This document shows positions 34,762-43,153 of a stretch of DNA of 64,000 nucleotides, piece after piece. Numbering within the stretch: position 1 is the stretch's first letter; each line of letters begins with the position of its first letter. The notes beneath the pieces were generated by a model, which was given only the letters and a program-made list of their open reading frames with translations, ran no database searches and was not told the DNA's origin. Source of the DNA: an uncultured Arenicella sp. (GTDB lineage: Bacteria > Pseudomonadota > Gammaproteobacteria > Arenicellales > Arenicellaceae); NCBI GenBank assembly GCA_947499305.1, contig CANMNN010000014.1, positions 1-64,000 on the forward strand. Direction: 5' to 3'. The position numbers were made by a program, and so were the translations under genes.

Positions 34762-35868
34762 ATGTATAAGAACGTGCCTAACACGTCATTTTTTCACGCG
34801 ATACCAGCATTACTACTATTCGCTTTGGCAAATTCAGTGCTCGCCAATGAAGATTCGCCTAGTATTAGCGCGAACACCACAAAGCAAAACCTTACTCCCG
34901 TAGAAAAACTTGAACCAACCAATGACAATGGCTGCTTTAGTGCTAGAGCAAGCGATGAATGGATTGATGGCCTTAGGGCGAGCACTCATTCGCGTTTGTG
35001 TAACACAGCAAGCTGGCTAGACGGGTTATTTGGTGACGAGGAGCCATTCCCTGGATCAGACTTCAGAGGCAAGTTTTCCTTGGGGTTTAAATACGATGAA
35101 ATCGAAGGCATAGATCCACGTGTAAGGGTAAGAATAAAAACCGACCTCCCGAATGTTAGCAAGCGCTTTAATGCATTTTTAGGCCGTGTAGAAGAAGACA
35201 GTTACATCGCCAATACAGAGGTCCGTGAAGATCGATTAAACAACGTCGGATTACGCTCAACTAACGATGATGAAAGCGAATGGCTTATTGGCTTAGGATA
35301 TAGAGCTCCAAGTAAAGACCACAATGGTTTCGATGTCTCTGTTGGCGCCAAACTAAGCAGTGGCTTTAGCCCTTACACGAGGCTGTCGCATCGACATTTA
35401 TTCGATATCTCGGAAACAACCATGCTGCGGGCAACACAAACCGCATTCTGGCGAAAAGAAGACGGATTTGGTGTTAGTAGCAATGCCGAACTTACTAAAT
35501 TCATAAGCGATGCCGACATATGGGTGACAAGTGGAAGCGTAAAATTCACAGAAGAAGCCGACCAGCTGGAGTGGTTTACTGACACAACTTGGCACCACAC
35601 TTTGAGCGATAAACAAGGGATATCATCTAGCGCCTATATACGCGGAGAACAGGAGAACCCAGTATCAATTCCAGAGTATGGCCTTACATTTACTTATATT
35701 CGTCCAGTGTTACGAGATTGGCTATTCATGGAAACTGGAGTCGATTTTCGCTGGGAACGCGATAGACCAGGAGCCGCATACAAAAGCGCTGTTCGTATCG
35801 GTCTTCAGTTTGAAATGCTGCTAGGCGATTACTATAACCGTAAGCATCGCAGAAAAAGGCACCCATAG
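34762..35868 (+). CDS. putative outer-membrane beta-barrel protein
   Basis: A 368-residue exported protein that I do not recognise. The signal peptide ends near ANSVLA-NEDS (residues 29-30). Residues 30-100 are low in hydrophobic content and contain two cysteines (NGCFSAR, RLCNTAS). From about 105 to 352 the sequence alternates polar and hydrophobic residues with many aromatic positions (FRGKFSLGFKYDE, WLIGLGYRAP, RWERDRPG, VRIGLQFEML), as in a beta barrel of roughly 10-14 strands. The end is a basic tail (NRKHRRKRHP) rather than the usual terminal aromatic residue. Paired with the upstream lipoprotein gene. Confidence 0.7.
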   Translation: MYKNVPNTSFFHAIPALLLFALANSVLANEDSPSISANTTKQNLTPVEKLEPTNDNGCFSARASDEWIDGLRASTHSRLCNTASWLDGLFGDEEPFPGSDFRGKFSLGFKYDEIEGIDPRVRVRIKTDLPNVSKRFNAFLGRVEEDSYIANTEVREDRLNNVGLRSTNDDESEWLIGLGYRAPSKDHNGFDVSVGAKLSSGFSPYTRLSHRHLFDISETTMLRATQTAFWRKEDGFGVSSNAELTKFISDADIWVTSGSVKFTEEADQLEWFTDTTWHHTLSDKQGISSSAYIRGEQENPVSIPEYGLTFTYIRPVLRDWLFMETGVDFRWERDRPGAAYKSAVRIGLQFEMLLGDYYNRKHRRKRHP

Positions 35869-36237
35869 AGAACCAGAGAAACCCTAAGAACCTTAAGTAC
35901 GCGCTGAGCAGTTTTTTGAAAGCATCTGCTTGAAAAGGTAACTAACACTATATTGTAGGCAAAAAAAAGCTCCCCATAAAGGAGAGCTCCTGGTTCAGCA
36001 CTTGTTTGATAGTCATCAGTTTCCCTACAAAACCTCGTACCAAAAATATAAATCAGTGTTTAGCAAAAAAGGATTTACCCAACCCTACCCAAAACTTGAA
36101 CTTGCTAAAGCTAACCTACATGCCCTACCTAACCATTCGCTTAATATAAAGATCTGCAGATTGAATAGATACGGGCGAAAGTAGGCAATTTATCAGACTA
36201 AGGTCTGATGATCGCGCGTTAAGCTACCAAATGCTAA
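35869..36237. other. intergenic region with an unexplained minus-strand terminator
   Basis: Between the outer-membrane protein and the NarL-like gene. It holds the terminator at 35961-35988, a perfect hairpin ATCAGAC/GTCTGAT (36192-36209), and a strand-biased tract with three CCC runs on plus (36078-36090). A 60-codon open frame at 36002-36184 does not look coding. The stretch 35990-36237 on minus may be a long 3' UTR or a separate small RNA. Confidence 0.5.
35961..35988 (-). terminator. minus-strand terminator
   Basis: On minus, AGCTCTCC pairs with GGGGAGCT (one U-G wobble) around TTTAT and is followed by seven or eight T. The only annotated minus-strand gene feeding it ends 250 bases away at 36238. 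Confidence 0.8.
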
Positions 36238-36888
36238 TCACCTTCTAGATTGCTTACCCATTTCATAGGCTTTGATCGCAGCCTGAACACGGTTTGATAC
36301 GTGCAATTTATGCATAATATTGGTCATATAGTGCTTTACTGTTTTCTCGCTCAAATGAATATCATCAGCGATCTCACGGTTGCTCATTCCTATGGCCAAC
36401 TTTTCGAGAATCTGTCTCTCTCGATCATTTAAGTCGAAGTCATCTGGTGTATCCTTGTGCGCATCTTCAGTACTTCTCATCAGTAAGTTTACGGCCAAAT
36501 TAGGGGATATATAAGAGTCCCCGCGGCTTATATCTTGAAGAATATTGACCAAATCATCAGAGGCAACGCCCTTTAAGACATACCCTCTCGCCTGAGCTTT
36601 TAGAGCAGCTTGAACATCATGTTCTTGCTCAGACACAGTAAGCATTATCACTTTAATAATGGGAACTTTATCGGCGATTTCGTGCGCCGTTTCAATTCCG
36701 CCACCGGGCATTGAAACATCGAGCAACATCAGATCAGGCAGATGTTTTTCGGCAAGCCTAATGGCGTCATCTTTCGTGCCTGCTTGAGCAACAACATCGA
36801 ATTTTCCTGATTCTACGAGTGTTGTTACAACGCCTTCGCGAAATAGCGGATGATCATCAACAACAATTATCGAAATTAAATCGGACAT
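36238..36888 (-). CDS. NarL/FixJ-type response regulator
   Basis: A 216-residue two-component response regulator. The receiver domain (1-120) has the acidic pair in VVDDHP, the phospho-acceptor Asp in LMLLDVSMPGG and the late Lys in VLKGVAS. The LuxR-type helix-turn-helix (about 148-212) contains LNDREREILEKLAIGMSNRE and SEKTVKHYMTNIMHKL. It lies 168 bases downstream of a NarX-like histidine kinase on the same strand, which is its obvious partner. A weak hairpin with four T (36929-36953) between them may reduce read-through. Regulon unknown. Confidence 0.93.
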   Translation of the reverse strand: MSDLISIIVVDDHPLFREGVVTTLVESGKFDVVAQAGTKDDAIRLAEKHLPDLMLLDVSMPGGGIETAHEIADKVPIIKVIMLTVSEQEHDVQAALKAQARGYVLKGVASDDLVNILQDISRGDSYISPNLAVNLLMRSTEDAHKDTPDDFDLNDRERQILEKLAIGMSNREIADDIHLSEKTVKHYMTNIMHKLHVSNRVQAAIKAYEMGKQSRR

Positions 36889-37056
36889 AATATGGCGGAA
36901 CCTTTGCTAACCAATCCTGGCATTTTCTAGAAAAGCCTAAATATCAAAGGCTTATCTATTTTTTTAGAGTCGTCTATAATAGTAAAAATCGCACAATATT
37001 GATAGCGACTCTTAAGCTAGAACGCTTGATCGAAAGCCCAGAGAATTCGATAGCAA

Positions 37057-38454
37057 TTAACTGAGATTAGATTCCAAGGTCAAAGTAACTTTCAAGGCTG
37101 TCCCGGTGCCCAACTCGCTATTGATACTAAAGGTCCCGCCCAAACTCTCGACACGATCTTTCAAGCCGACGAGCCCTAAATGCGCACCACCGTGAACCAA
37201 CTTAGACTTTCTAAAGCCGATGCCATTGTCTTTAAGAGAGATGATCAGCTGGTCACTCTTTATATATGCAGACAACCGACATTTCGTTGCTTGACCATGT
37301 CGATGGGCATTATTTAAGCCCTCTTGTATAAAACGGTAAGCACAGATCTTTATTGGAAGAGGAATATCGCTCGGAATGTCTTGGTAAAACTGCGTAACTT
37401 CAGCTTGCGACTTTGCACCATGTAGCGTGACCACTTTTCGTAAGCATTCTTCGAGCGACATTGTTTCAAGCTCAGGCAAGACCAAGCCTGATGAAATGCC
37501 TCTAATCTCCTCGAGAGAATCATCGAGTGCTTCTCTAACCGCATGAAATTCATGCCCAAAGTGCTTTGCGGGTTCTTGTTTAGATACCTGATTCAATCGG
37601 AGTACTGCAAAACCAATCATCTGAGCTGGCCCATCGTGTAAGTCAGCCCCTACCCTTCGCAGAAACTGCTCATTCAGCTCGACCGCTCGAGCACTGGCGG
37701 TTTTCATGCTCTGCTGCAAAGATTTATTGTCATTAAGCAGGTTAGAAAGCCGGCTAATTTGATGGTTTAACTTTTCTTCTTGCTGCTCAATGGTTTTGAT
37801 GCCGCGCCTAAACGTGTAGTAAAGGCTCATGAATAATAGTGCCGAGCAAATAAGAGAAAATAGAAACACCCGAAAACCAAAATGGCGGGCATAAAGAATG
37901 GCTTCTTCAAAGTCATAATCAACTCGAGCGATGGCAAACGCTTTGCCCGATCGGTCTTTGAGTTTGACCAGCAACGGCAACCTATGGTTTTCACCAAGTA
38001 AGCCATCTACCCATGTATCGATATTAGAAAAGTCCCTATCGATGACTGTTTCGAGCTTAGTAGTGTCCTCTAATAAAGCCTGGGACAACCGCTTTTCGGT
38101 CGAATTAAGCACTTGATCAGTTTTCAAGGGCCAGACCGGTTTGAGGCCAGTGCTATAAATCACTGCGCTCTCAACCCCGTTAAGGTACTTAAATGACTCG
38201 CCAACCATGCTTACATGACGCTGTTCAATACGAGATGCATTTTGACTGATCATCCCCACAAGCTCAGACACACGCTTTGCTGCTCGATGGCCTTCCACCT
38301 CAACACCAGTTGAGCGCAGCACATAAAATCCGCGACAGGTCATCCCTGAAACGATCAGCACAAGCGCTATCAAACCGGTTGCAACAAAGCGCGCGGTTAG
38401 ATTGGGTTTCGCTGCAACAGACGATTCTAAGTCAATTCTGTTTAAGTTTTTCAA
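37057..38454 (-). CDS. NarX-like membrane sensor histidine kinase
   Basis: A 465-residue kinase of the HisKA_3 type. One helix at about 24-47, an extracytoplasmic sensor region (about 48-195) without a named domain, and a second helix (about 196-216) lead to a coiled linker. The phospho-acceptor His is in RRVGADLHDGPAQMIG, and the ATPase domain shows NNAHRHG, DNGIGF and HLGLVGLKDRVESLGG. The ligand is unknown. It may respond to oxidative or envelope conditions given two msrA genes upstream, but that is proximity only. Repeats in its promoter region are listed separately. Confidence 0.92.
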   Translation of the reverse strand: MKNLNRIDLESSVAAKPNLTARFVATGLIALVLIVSGMTCRGFYVLRSTGVEVEGHRAAKRVSELVGMISQNASRIEQRHVSMVGESFKYLNGVESAVIYSTGLKPVWPLKTDQVLNSTEKRLSQALLEDTTKLETVIDRDFSNIDTWVDGLLGENHRLPLLVKLKDRSGKAFAIARVDYDFEEAILYARHFGFRVFLFSLICSALLFMSLYYTFRRGIKTIEQQEEKLNHQISRLSNLLNDNKSLQQSMKTASARAVELNEQFLRRVGADLHDGPAQMIGFAVLRLNQVSKQEPAKHFGHEFHAVREALDDSLEEIRGISSGLVLPELETMSLEECLRKVVTLHGAKSQAEVTQFYQDIPSDIPLPIKICAYRFIQEGLNNAHRHGQATKCRLSAYIKSDQLIISLKDNGIGFRKSKLVHGGAHLGLVGLKDRVESLGGTFSINSELGTGTALKVTLTLESNLS

Positions 38455-38483
38455 TGCCTTATATTCTGGTAAATTGTTTGCCG

Positions 38484-38533
38484 CTCAACATAGACAACTG
38501 CTCGGCTATAGTTGAGCTACGGCTATAGTTGAG
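38484..38533. repeat. repeats in the promoter region of the histidine kinase
   Basis: CGGCTATAGTTGAG occurs twice in direct orientation (38503-38516 and 38520-38533), 17 bp apart. CTCAACATAG (38484-38493) is an inverted near-copy lacking one base. All lie 30-80 bp upstream of the kinase start, a position suited to regulator binding. Confidence 0.65.
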
Positions 38534-38568
38534 TTGCGAATAGCCTTGGCTCAAGAACCGTGTGAGTA

Positions 38569-39207
38569 CTAAATAGCACACGTAACGCCAGTGCCTCCAA
38601 TTCCGCAATAGCCGCCAGGGTTCTTGGCTAAATATTGCTGATGATATTGTTCAGCATAATAGAACTGAGGTGCTGGAATTATCTCTGTAGTAATACTGCC
38701 TAAACCCGCGGCGTCTAACGATTGTTGGTAGATGTCTTTAGCGGCCTGTGCAGCTTGTTTTTGAGCCTCTGTGGTGTAATAAATACCCGAACGATATTGG
38801 GTTCCCTTATCATTTCCTTGACGCATGCCTTGTGTAGGGTCATGACTTTCAAAAAACACCTTAAACAACTCCGACTCACTTATCTCTGCGGGGTCGTAGA
38901 CAACCAAGACGATTTCGTTATGCGCTGTTCTCCCAGTGCAAACCTCCTCATAAGTTGGATTTGGCGTAAGCCCAGCACCATATCCGACCGCAGTAGTGAA
39001 AACGCCTTGGGTATTCCACATCTTTCGCTCGGCTCCCCAGAAACAGCCCATGCCGAGATATAAACTGGAAAGGTTGGCATCATTGTCACTAAACGGGGCT
39101 TTTAGGGGCCGCATGTTTACGTAATGCTCATTATGAAGCGGCATTGCTTCATCTCGTCCGGGCAAAACTTGGTCAGAATTTGGGAGTGATAACTTATCGA
39201 TTAACAC
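38569..39207 (-). CDS. msrA: peptide methionine sulfoxide reductase MsrA (cytoplasmic, E. coli type)
   Basis: Reduces methionine-S-sulfoxide in proteins using thioredoxin. The 212-residue protein has the same length and layout as E. coli MsrA: an N-terminal extension, the catalytic Cys in MGCFWGAER, and the C-terminal resolving cysteines in [12 protein letters not shown]. No signal peptide, so cytoplasmic. It is divergent from a second, dissimilar msrA at 39321. Confidence 0.95.
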   Translation of the reverse strand: MLIDKLSLPNSDQVLPGRDEAMPLHNEHYVNMRPLKAPFSDNDANLSSLYLGMGCFWGAERKMWNTQGVFTTAVGYGAGLTPNPTYEEVCTGRTAHNEIVLVVYDPAEISESELFKVFFESHDPTQGMRQGNDKGTQYRSGIYYTTEAQKQAAQAAKDIYQQSLDAAGLGSITTEIIPAPQFYYAEQYHQQYLAKNPGGYCGIGGTGVTCAI

Positions 39208-39320
39208 GGTCTTTTCTCGTAACAGGTATTCTTAATAGAGTTCGAGCATATCACTTTATTGAATCATCGTAACTTCTTGACTTCTAATTAATAAACACAC
39301 TAAAGACTGAATAGGCCAGC

Positions 39321-39968
39321 ATGAAAAAAACTCTATATACCATCTCGACTATTGCGCTATGTTGTGCTGCATTGATCGGTACGGTCATCGCTGCGCAAAA
39401 GCAGCAATCGCAAGAGCAAATTCCAACAAATGAAAGCACCAACACCAATCTCAAGAAGGCAATTTTCGCAGGAGGCTGTTTTTGGTGTATCGAATCGGAC
39501 TTTGAGAAGCTTGAGGGCGTATTCAGCGTAGAGTCTGGCTACACAGGTGGGTCAGCCGAAACCGCCGATTACAACACCGTTTCTTACACTGAAACAGGAC
39601 ATTTTGAAGCGGTAGAAGTGAGCTATGACGAGTCAAAAGTGAGTTACAGCGAGTTAGTTGAATACTTTTGGAGACACATTGATCCAACAGACCCTGACGG
39701 GCAGTTTTGCGACAAAGGTAGCTCCTACCGCTCAGCAATATTCTATGGTAACGATGAGGAGCGAGTTATCGTTGAGGCTTCAATCGCCAACCTCAAAGTA
39801 AACAAACCGTTTGAGGCAGAGGTTGTAACCACTATTGCTGCGGTAAAACCGTTCTACAGCGCTGAGGACTACCATCAGGATTATTACAAAAAGAACCCCA
39901 TAAGATACCGCTTGTACCGCAACGGCTGCGGGCGTGATCGACGTATCGCTCAGCTTTGGGGTGAATAG
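39321..39968 (+). CDS. msrA: exported MsrA, GCFWC subtype
   Basis: A second methionine sulfoxide reductase A (215 residues), distinct from its neighbour. It starts with a signal peptide (MKKTLYTISTIALCCAALIG, cleavage near VIA-AQ), so it should repair periplasmic proteins. The active site is GGCFWCIESDFE with two cysteines two apart, and HFEAVEVSYD and YHQDYYKKNP are family blocks. The C-terminus lacks the GYCGIGG resolving segment; the CFWC pair and a late Cys (NGCGRD) probably handle disulfide exchange. No msrB is adjacent. Confidence 0.92.
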   Translation: MKKTLYTISTIALCCAALIGTVIAAQKQQSQEQIPTNESTNTNLKKAIFAGGCFWCIESDFEKLEGVFSVESGYTGGSAETADYNTVSYTETGHFEAVEVSYDESKVSYSELVEYFWRHIDPTDPDGQFCDKGSSYRSAIFYGNDEERVIVEASIANLKVNKPFEAEVVTTIAAVKPFYSAEDYHQDYYKKNPIRYRLYRNGCGRDRRIAQLWGE

Positions 39969-40004
39969 CTAAGAATTAGCGCACTTAGATCGGATGTTCG
40001 CGGC

Positions 40005-40889
40005 TTATTGGTCCAAATTTGCTTCTGATCGCTGAATCAGCATTTCCATTGGAGACTCATCGAATGCGATATCAAATTCAGTGAGTTCCGCTGCGCTATC
40101 GGCGCTTAGATCGGCAAAGTTAAACAAGCTAACATCAGTCAAGTGCGATGGCGTAATTCGTGACATAGACTTAAACACATTCATTACTCGACCAGGTTGT
40201 TGCTTATCCCAGTCGGCTAGCATTTGCTTGATCTTTTTGCGTTGCAAGTTTTCCTGTGAACCACATAAATTGCACGGAATAATCGGGAACTCACGCACCT
40301 GTGCAAAACGTTCGATATCAGCTTCGCGGCAATAGGCCATAGGGCGAATCACCATATTTTTTTTATCATCGCTCAAGAGCTTAGGAGGCATGCTTTTCAT
40401 GCGCCCTCCATGAAACATATTCAAGAACAGAGTTTCAACCATGTCATCTAGGTGGTGCCCTAGGGCAATTTTTGTTGCTTTAAGCTCCCCCGCCGTCCGA
40501 TACAAAATACCTCTACGCAAGCGCGAACACAGAGAACATGTTGTTTTGCCTTCGGGAATCTTGTCGGTCACAATGCTATAGGTATCCTCCTCGATTATGC
40601 GATAGTCAACTCCGAGCTTATCAAGGTAGTTAGGCAAAACTTCTTCTGGAAAACCTGGTTGTTTTTGATCAAGATTAACCGCAATTAGATCGAATTTAAT
40701 CGGCGCTCTTGCCTGCAGGCTCTGCAATATATCGAGCATGGCATAACTGTCTTTACCGCCTGAAACACACACCATCACTCGATCCCCCTCTTCAATCATG
40801 TTGAAGTCAGCAATCGCCTGTCCTACATTTCTTTGAAGGCGCTTAGCGAGCTTGTTATTACTATAATCTTGTTTGCGGGAGTCGCTCAT
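40005..40889 (-). CDS. ttcA: tRNA 2-thiocytidine biosynthesis protein TtcA
   Basis: TtcA thiolates cytidine 32 of certain tRNAs using ATP and an iron-sulfur cluster. The 294-residue protein has the PP-loop [14 protein letters not shown] (about 45-58) and two CxxC pairs in [10 protein letters not shown] and [15 protein letters not shown], as expected for TtcA. Length is close to the E. coli protein (311). It diverges from phoB. Confidence 0.95.
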   Translation of the reverse strand: MSDSRKQDYSNNKLAKRLQRNVGQAIADFNMIEEGDRVMVCVSGGKDSYAMLDILQSLQARAPIKFDLIAVNLDQKQPGFPEEVLPNYLDKLGVDYRIIEEDTYSIVTDKIPEGKTTCSLCSRLRRGILYRTAGELKATKIALGHHLDDMVETLFLNMFHGGRMKSMPPKLLSDDKKNMVIRPMAYCREADIERFAQVREFPIIPCNLCGSQENLQRKKIKQMLADWDKQQPGRVMNVFKSMSRITPSHLTDVSLFNFADLSADSAAELTEFDIAFDESPMEMLIQRSEANLDQ

Positions 40890-40947
40890 GGAGTCACATC
40901 GGCTGATCTTGGATTGCTGCGCATTCTACGCCACTCAGGCTCTTATT

Positions 40948-40963
40948 TTAAGCCGCGGTTTAA
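40948..40963. promoter_or_regulatory. near-palindrome in the ttcA-phoB intergenic region
   Basis: TTAAGCCGCGGTTTAA is symmetric except for one base pair, around CCGCGG. It lies 59 bases upstream of ttcA and away from the Pho box. No regulator can be named. Confidence 0.3.
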
Positions 40964-41011
40964 CAAAAAATAAATCTCAGCTCATAAGAGTTTATGCAAG
41001 CTTGCGAGTCA

Positions 41012-41029
41012 TTGTCACGAGCCTGTAAT
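41012..41029 (+). promoter_or_regulatory. Pho box of phoBR
   Basis: TTGTCACGAGCCTGTAAT matches the PhoB-binding consensus (two CTGTCAT-like repeats 11 bp apart) at 13 of 18 positions. TGTAAT (41040-41045), a good -10 element, follows exactly 10 bases later, the spacing used at PhoB-activated promoters where the Pho box replaces the -35. Indicates autoactivation of phoBR. Confidence 0.7.
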
Positions 41030-41095
41030 ATAAGCTCTATGTAATATATCGCTTGGTACTACCCTAATACATCATCTTTAACTACGGAAACCTCT

Positions 41096-41788
41096 GTGAG
41101 CGCACATATACTAATTGTTGATGACGAAGCTGCCATTCGCGACATGGTTCGCATGGCTCTCGAAATAGAAGGCTACCAAGTCTCTGATGCGAGCAACGCC
41201 CATCAAGCCTTAAAACTCTTGGAACAAAATGACATTGACCTCATGCTACTCGATTGGATGATGCCGGGAGTATCCGGCATTGATTTTGCTAGCCGCATTC
41301 GTCGAGAAGGCAATCATCAAGTTGGTATTATCATGGTGACAGCTAAGGATGATGAAAACGACTTAATCAGAGGCCTGGATGTTGGTGCCGACGACTACAT
41401 CAGAAAGCCCTTTTCAACCAAGGAATTGATATCGCGCATGAATGCGGTATTGCGGCGACTATCGAATGACAGCAGTGCGAACGATGTTGTAAGTGCTGGC
41501 AAGATCACTATTGACACCAATCAACATCGAGTGCTCATAGACTCTAAAAACGTTGACTTAAGCCCGACCGAATTTCGACTATTACACTTTTTGTTATCTC
41601 ACCCAGATCGCGTATTTGGGCGCGACCAATTATTAGATAACGTCTGGGGCGACCAAGTTTATGTTGAAGATCGAACCGTAGACGTGCATATTCGTCGTTT
41701 GCGTAAGGTTTTAAAGCCATACGAATGCGATGAATATATTAATACGGTACGCGGCGTAGGATACCGGTTCTCCTTACAGCCGACTTAG
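41096..41788 (+). CDS. phoB: phosphate regulon response regulator PhoB
   Basis: PhoB activates the Pho regulon under phosphate limitation. The 230-residue OmpR-type regulator has ILIVDDEAAIRDMV, the phospho-acceptor Asp in LMLLDWMMPG, and the C-terminal winged helix with EDRTVDVHIRRLRKVL. It starts with GTG, with GGAAA at suitable distance. phoR follows after 33 bases. A Pho box and -10 element lie upstream. Confidence 0.94.
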   Translation: MSAHILIVDDEAAIRDMVRMALEIEGYQVSDASNAHQALKLLEQNDIDLMLLDWMMPGVSGIDFASRIRREGNHQVGIIMVTAKDDENDLIRGLDVGADDYIRKPFSTKELISRMNAVLRRLSNDSSANDVVSAGKITIDTNQHRVLIDSKNVDLSPTEFRLLHFLLSHPDRVFGRDQLLDNVWGDQVYVEDRTVDVHIRRLRKVLKPYECDEYINTVRGVGYRFSLQPT

Positions 41789-41821
41789 GCGATACCCTCG
41801 CCGCCAATTATTCGAAATACT

Positions 41822-43135
41822 ATGAAGCACGATATTTGGAAGTTTATAGCAATCATACTTGCCGCTGGGTTAATAGGCTTCATGTTAGGTCAAGCCCTGC
41901 TGGGCATGCTGCTTGCCTGTTTTGCAATTATCGCTTGGCAAATTTATCGTATTAATTTGCTTTTCGAATGGATTGAAAACCCTCGCGGTAATCCGATGCC
42001 AGAGGTCAGTGGCCAGTTATACAACTTGTATCGCATAATTAGCCGCAACCGAAATAAGAATTTAAAGCGCAAACGTCAACTCTCGACTTACCTATCGCAG
42101 TTTCGAAAGGCGGTCAGCGCGATGCCTGATGCCATCGTGTTGATCGATGACAATGGCAAAATCGAATGGGCAAATAAAAATGCCGATAAAGTGCTCGGCA
42201 TTCGTTGGCCAGAGGACAGCAATGTGCGTTTTAGCGACCTAATACGCTACCCTGAGGTCGATCAATTATTGCGTCAAACAACATCAAAAGTTGAACCCGC
42301 CAAGCCCGGAGTAATCGTCACTTCGATAAGCAATAGTGACGCAACAATCAATTTTAAGTGCGTGCGTTATACCAATAAAACGCGCATGGTCATCGCTCGC
42401 GATGTCAGCCGACTAGTGCAAATAAATCAAATGCACTCAGATTTTGTGGCAAACGTGTCACATGAGTTAAAAACGCCGCTAACTGTACTAAAAGGCTATG
42501 TCGAGATTTTGCGAGATAACGCAGAATTGCCCGATAAGTTCACACGACCGCTTTCGCAAATGCAGTTGCAAACTGTGCGCATGGAATTAATTGTCGGCGA
42601 CCTACTCTACTTAGCCAGGCTAGAAGACTCCGATAGCATTAAGCCACATGAGCCAGTCAACGTCACCAGCGTTGTCAGCACCATCGTAGAAGCAGTCGGA
42701 CCACTGATTGAGGAAAAACATCATAAGCTCGAGCTCGACATTGATCACTCTCTTGAACTTGTAGGGTCACAAACGGAGCTGCACAGTGCGTTTTCAAACT
42801 TGATCACCAATGCGATAAACTACACACCTGAAAACGGAGTGATAAATATTAAGTGGTATAACGGCCCTGATGGCGCGATATTTTCTGTAAAAGACAACGG
42901 CTTAGGGATAGCGCCGCAGCACATCAATCGGCTCACTCAGCGCTTTTATCGCGTAGACGCCGACCGTTCACGAGACGGAGGAGGCACGGGTTTAGGCTTA
43001 GCGATTGTTAAACACGTGCTGCAACGTCATATGGCTGAATTGAAAATCAGCAGTGAAGAAGGCGAAGGCAGTAGCTTCGCCTGTATCTTTCCTGCAGCCG
43101 AATCTGATCAACTAAACACGCTTGAGCAAGGCTAG
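41822..43135 (+). CDS. phoR: phosphate regulon sensor kinase PhoR
   Basis: The histidine kinase partner of PhoB, controlled through PstSCAB-PhoU. The 437 residues show two closely spaced N-terminal helices (about 8-44) with almost no periplasmic loop, a PAS domain (about 100-190, MPDAIVLIDDNGKIEWAN), HisKA with VSHELKTPLTVLKGYVE and an ATPase domain (NLITNAINYTP, DNGLGI, GGGTGLGLAIVKH). The lack of a periplasmic sensor is normal for PhoR. It converges with the nuclease gene 18 bases later. Confidence 0.95.
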   Translation: MKHDIWKFIAIILAAGLIGFMLGQALLGMLLACFAIIAWQIYRINLLFEWIENPRGNPMPEVSGQLYNLYRIISRNRNKNLKRKRQLSTYLSQFRKAVSAMPDAIVLIDDNGKIEWANKNADKVLGIRWPEDSNVRFSDLIRYPEVDQLLRQTTSKVEPAKPGVIVTSISNSDATINFKCVRYTNKTRMVIARDVSRLVQINQMHSDFVANVSHELKTPLTVLKGYVEILRDNAELPDKFTRPLSQMQLQTVRMELIVGDLLYLARLEDSDSIKPHEPVNVTSVVSTIVEAVGPLIEEKHHKLELDIDHSLELVGSQTELHSAFSNLITNAINYTPENGVINIKWYNGPDGAIFSVKDNGLGIAPQHINRLTQRFYRVDADRSRDGGGTGLGLAIVKHVLQRHMAELKISSEEGEGSSFACIFPAAESDQLNTLEQG

Positions 43136-43153
43136 GGCCAAGCTCAAGCAAAA

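Noticed and set aside
36002-36184. 60-codon plus-strand open frame after the outer-membrane protein gene
   Set aside because: No ribosome-binding site, atypical composition, and the terminator and hairpins in the area point to minus-strand transcription.
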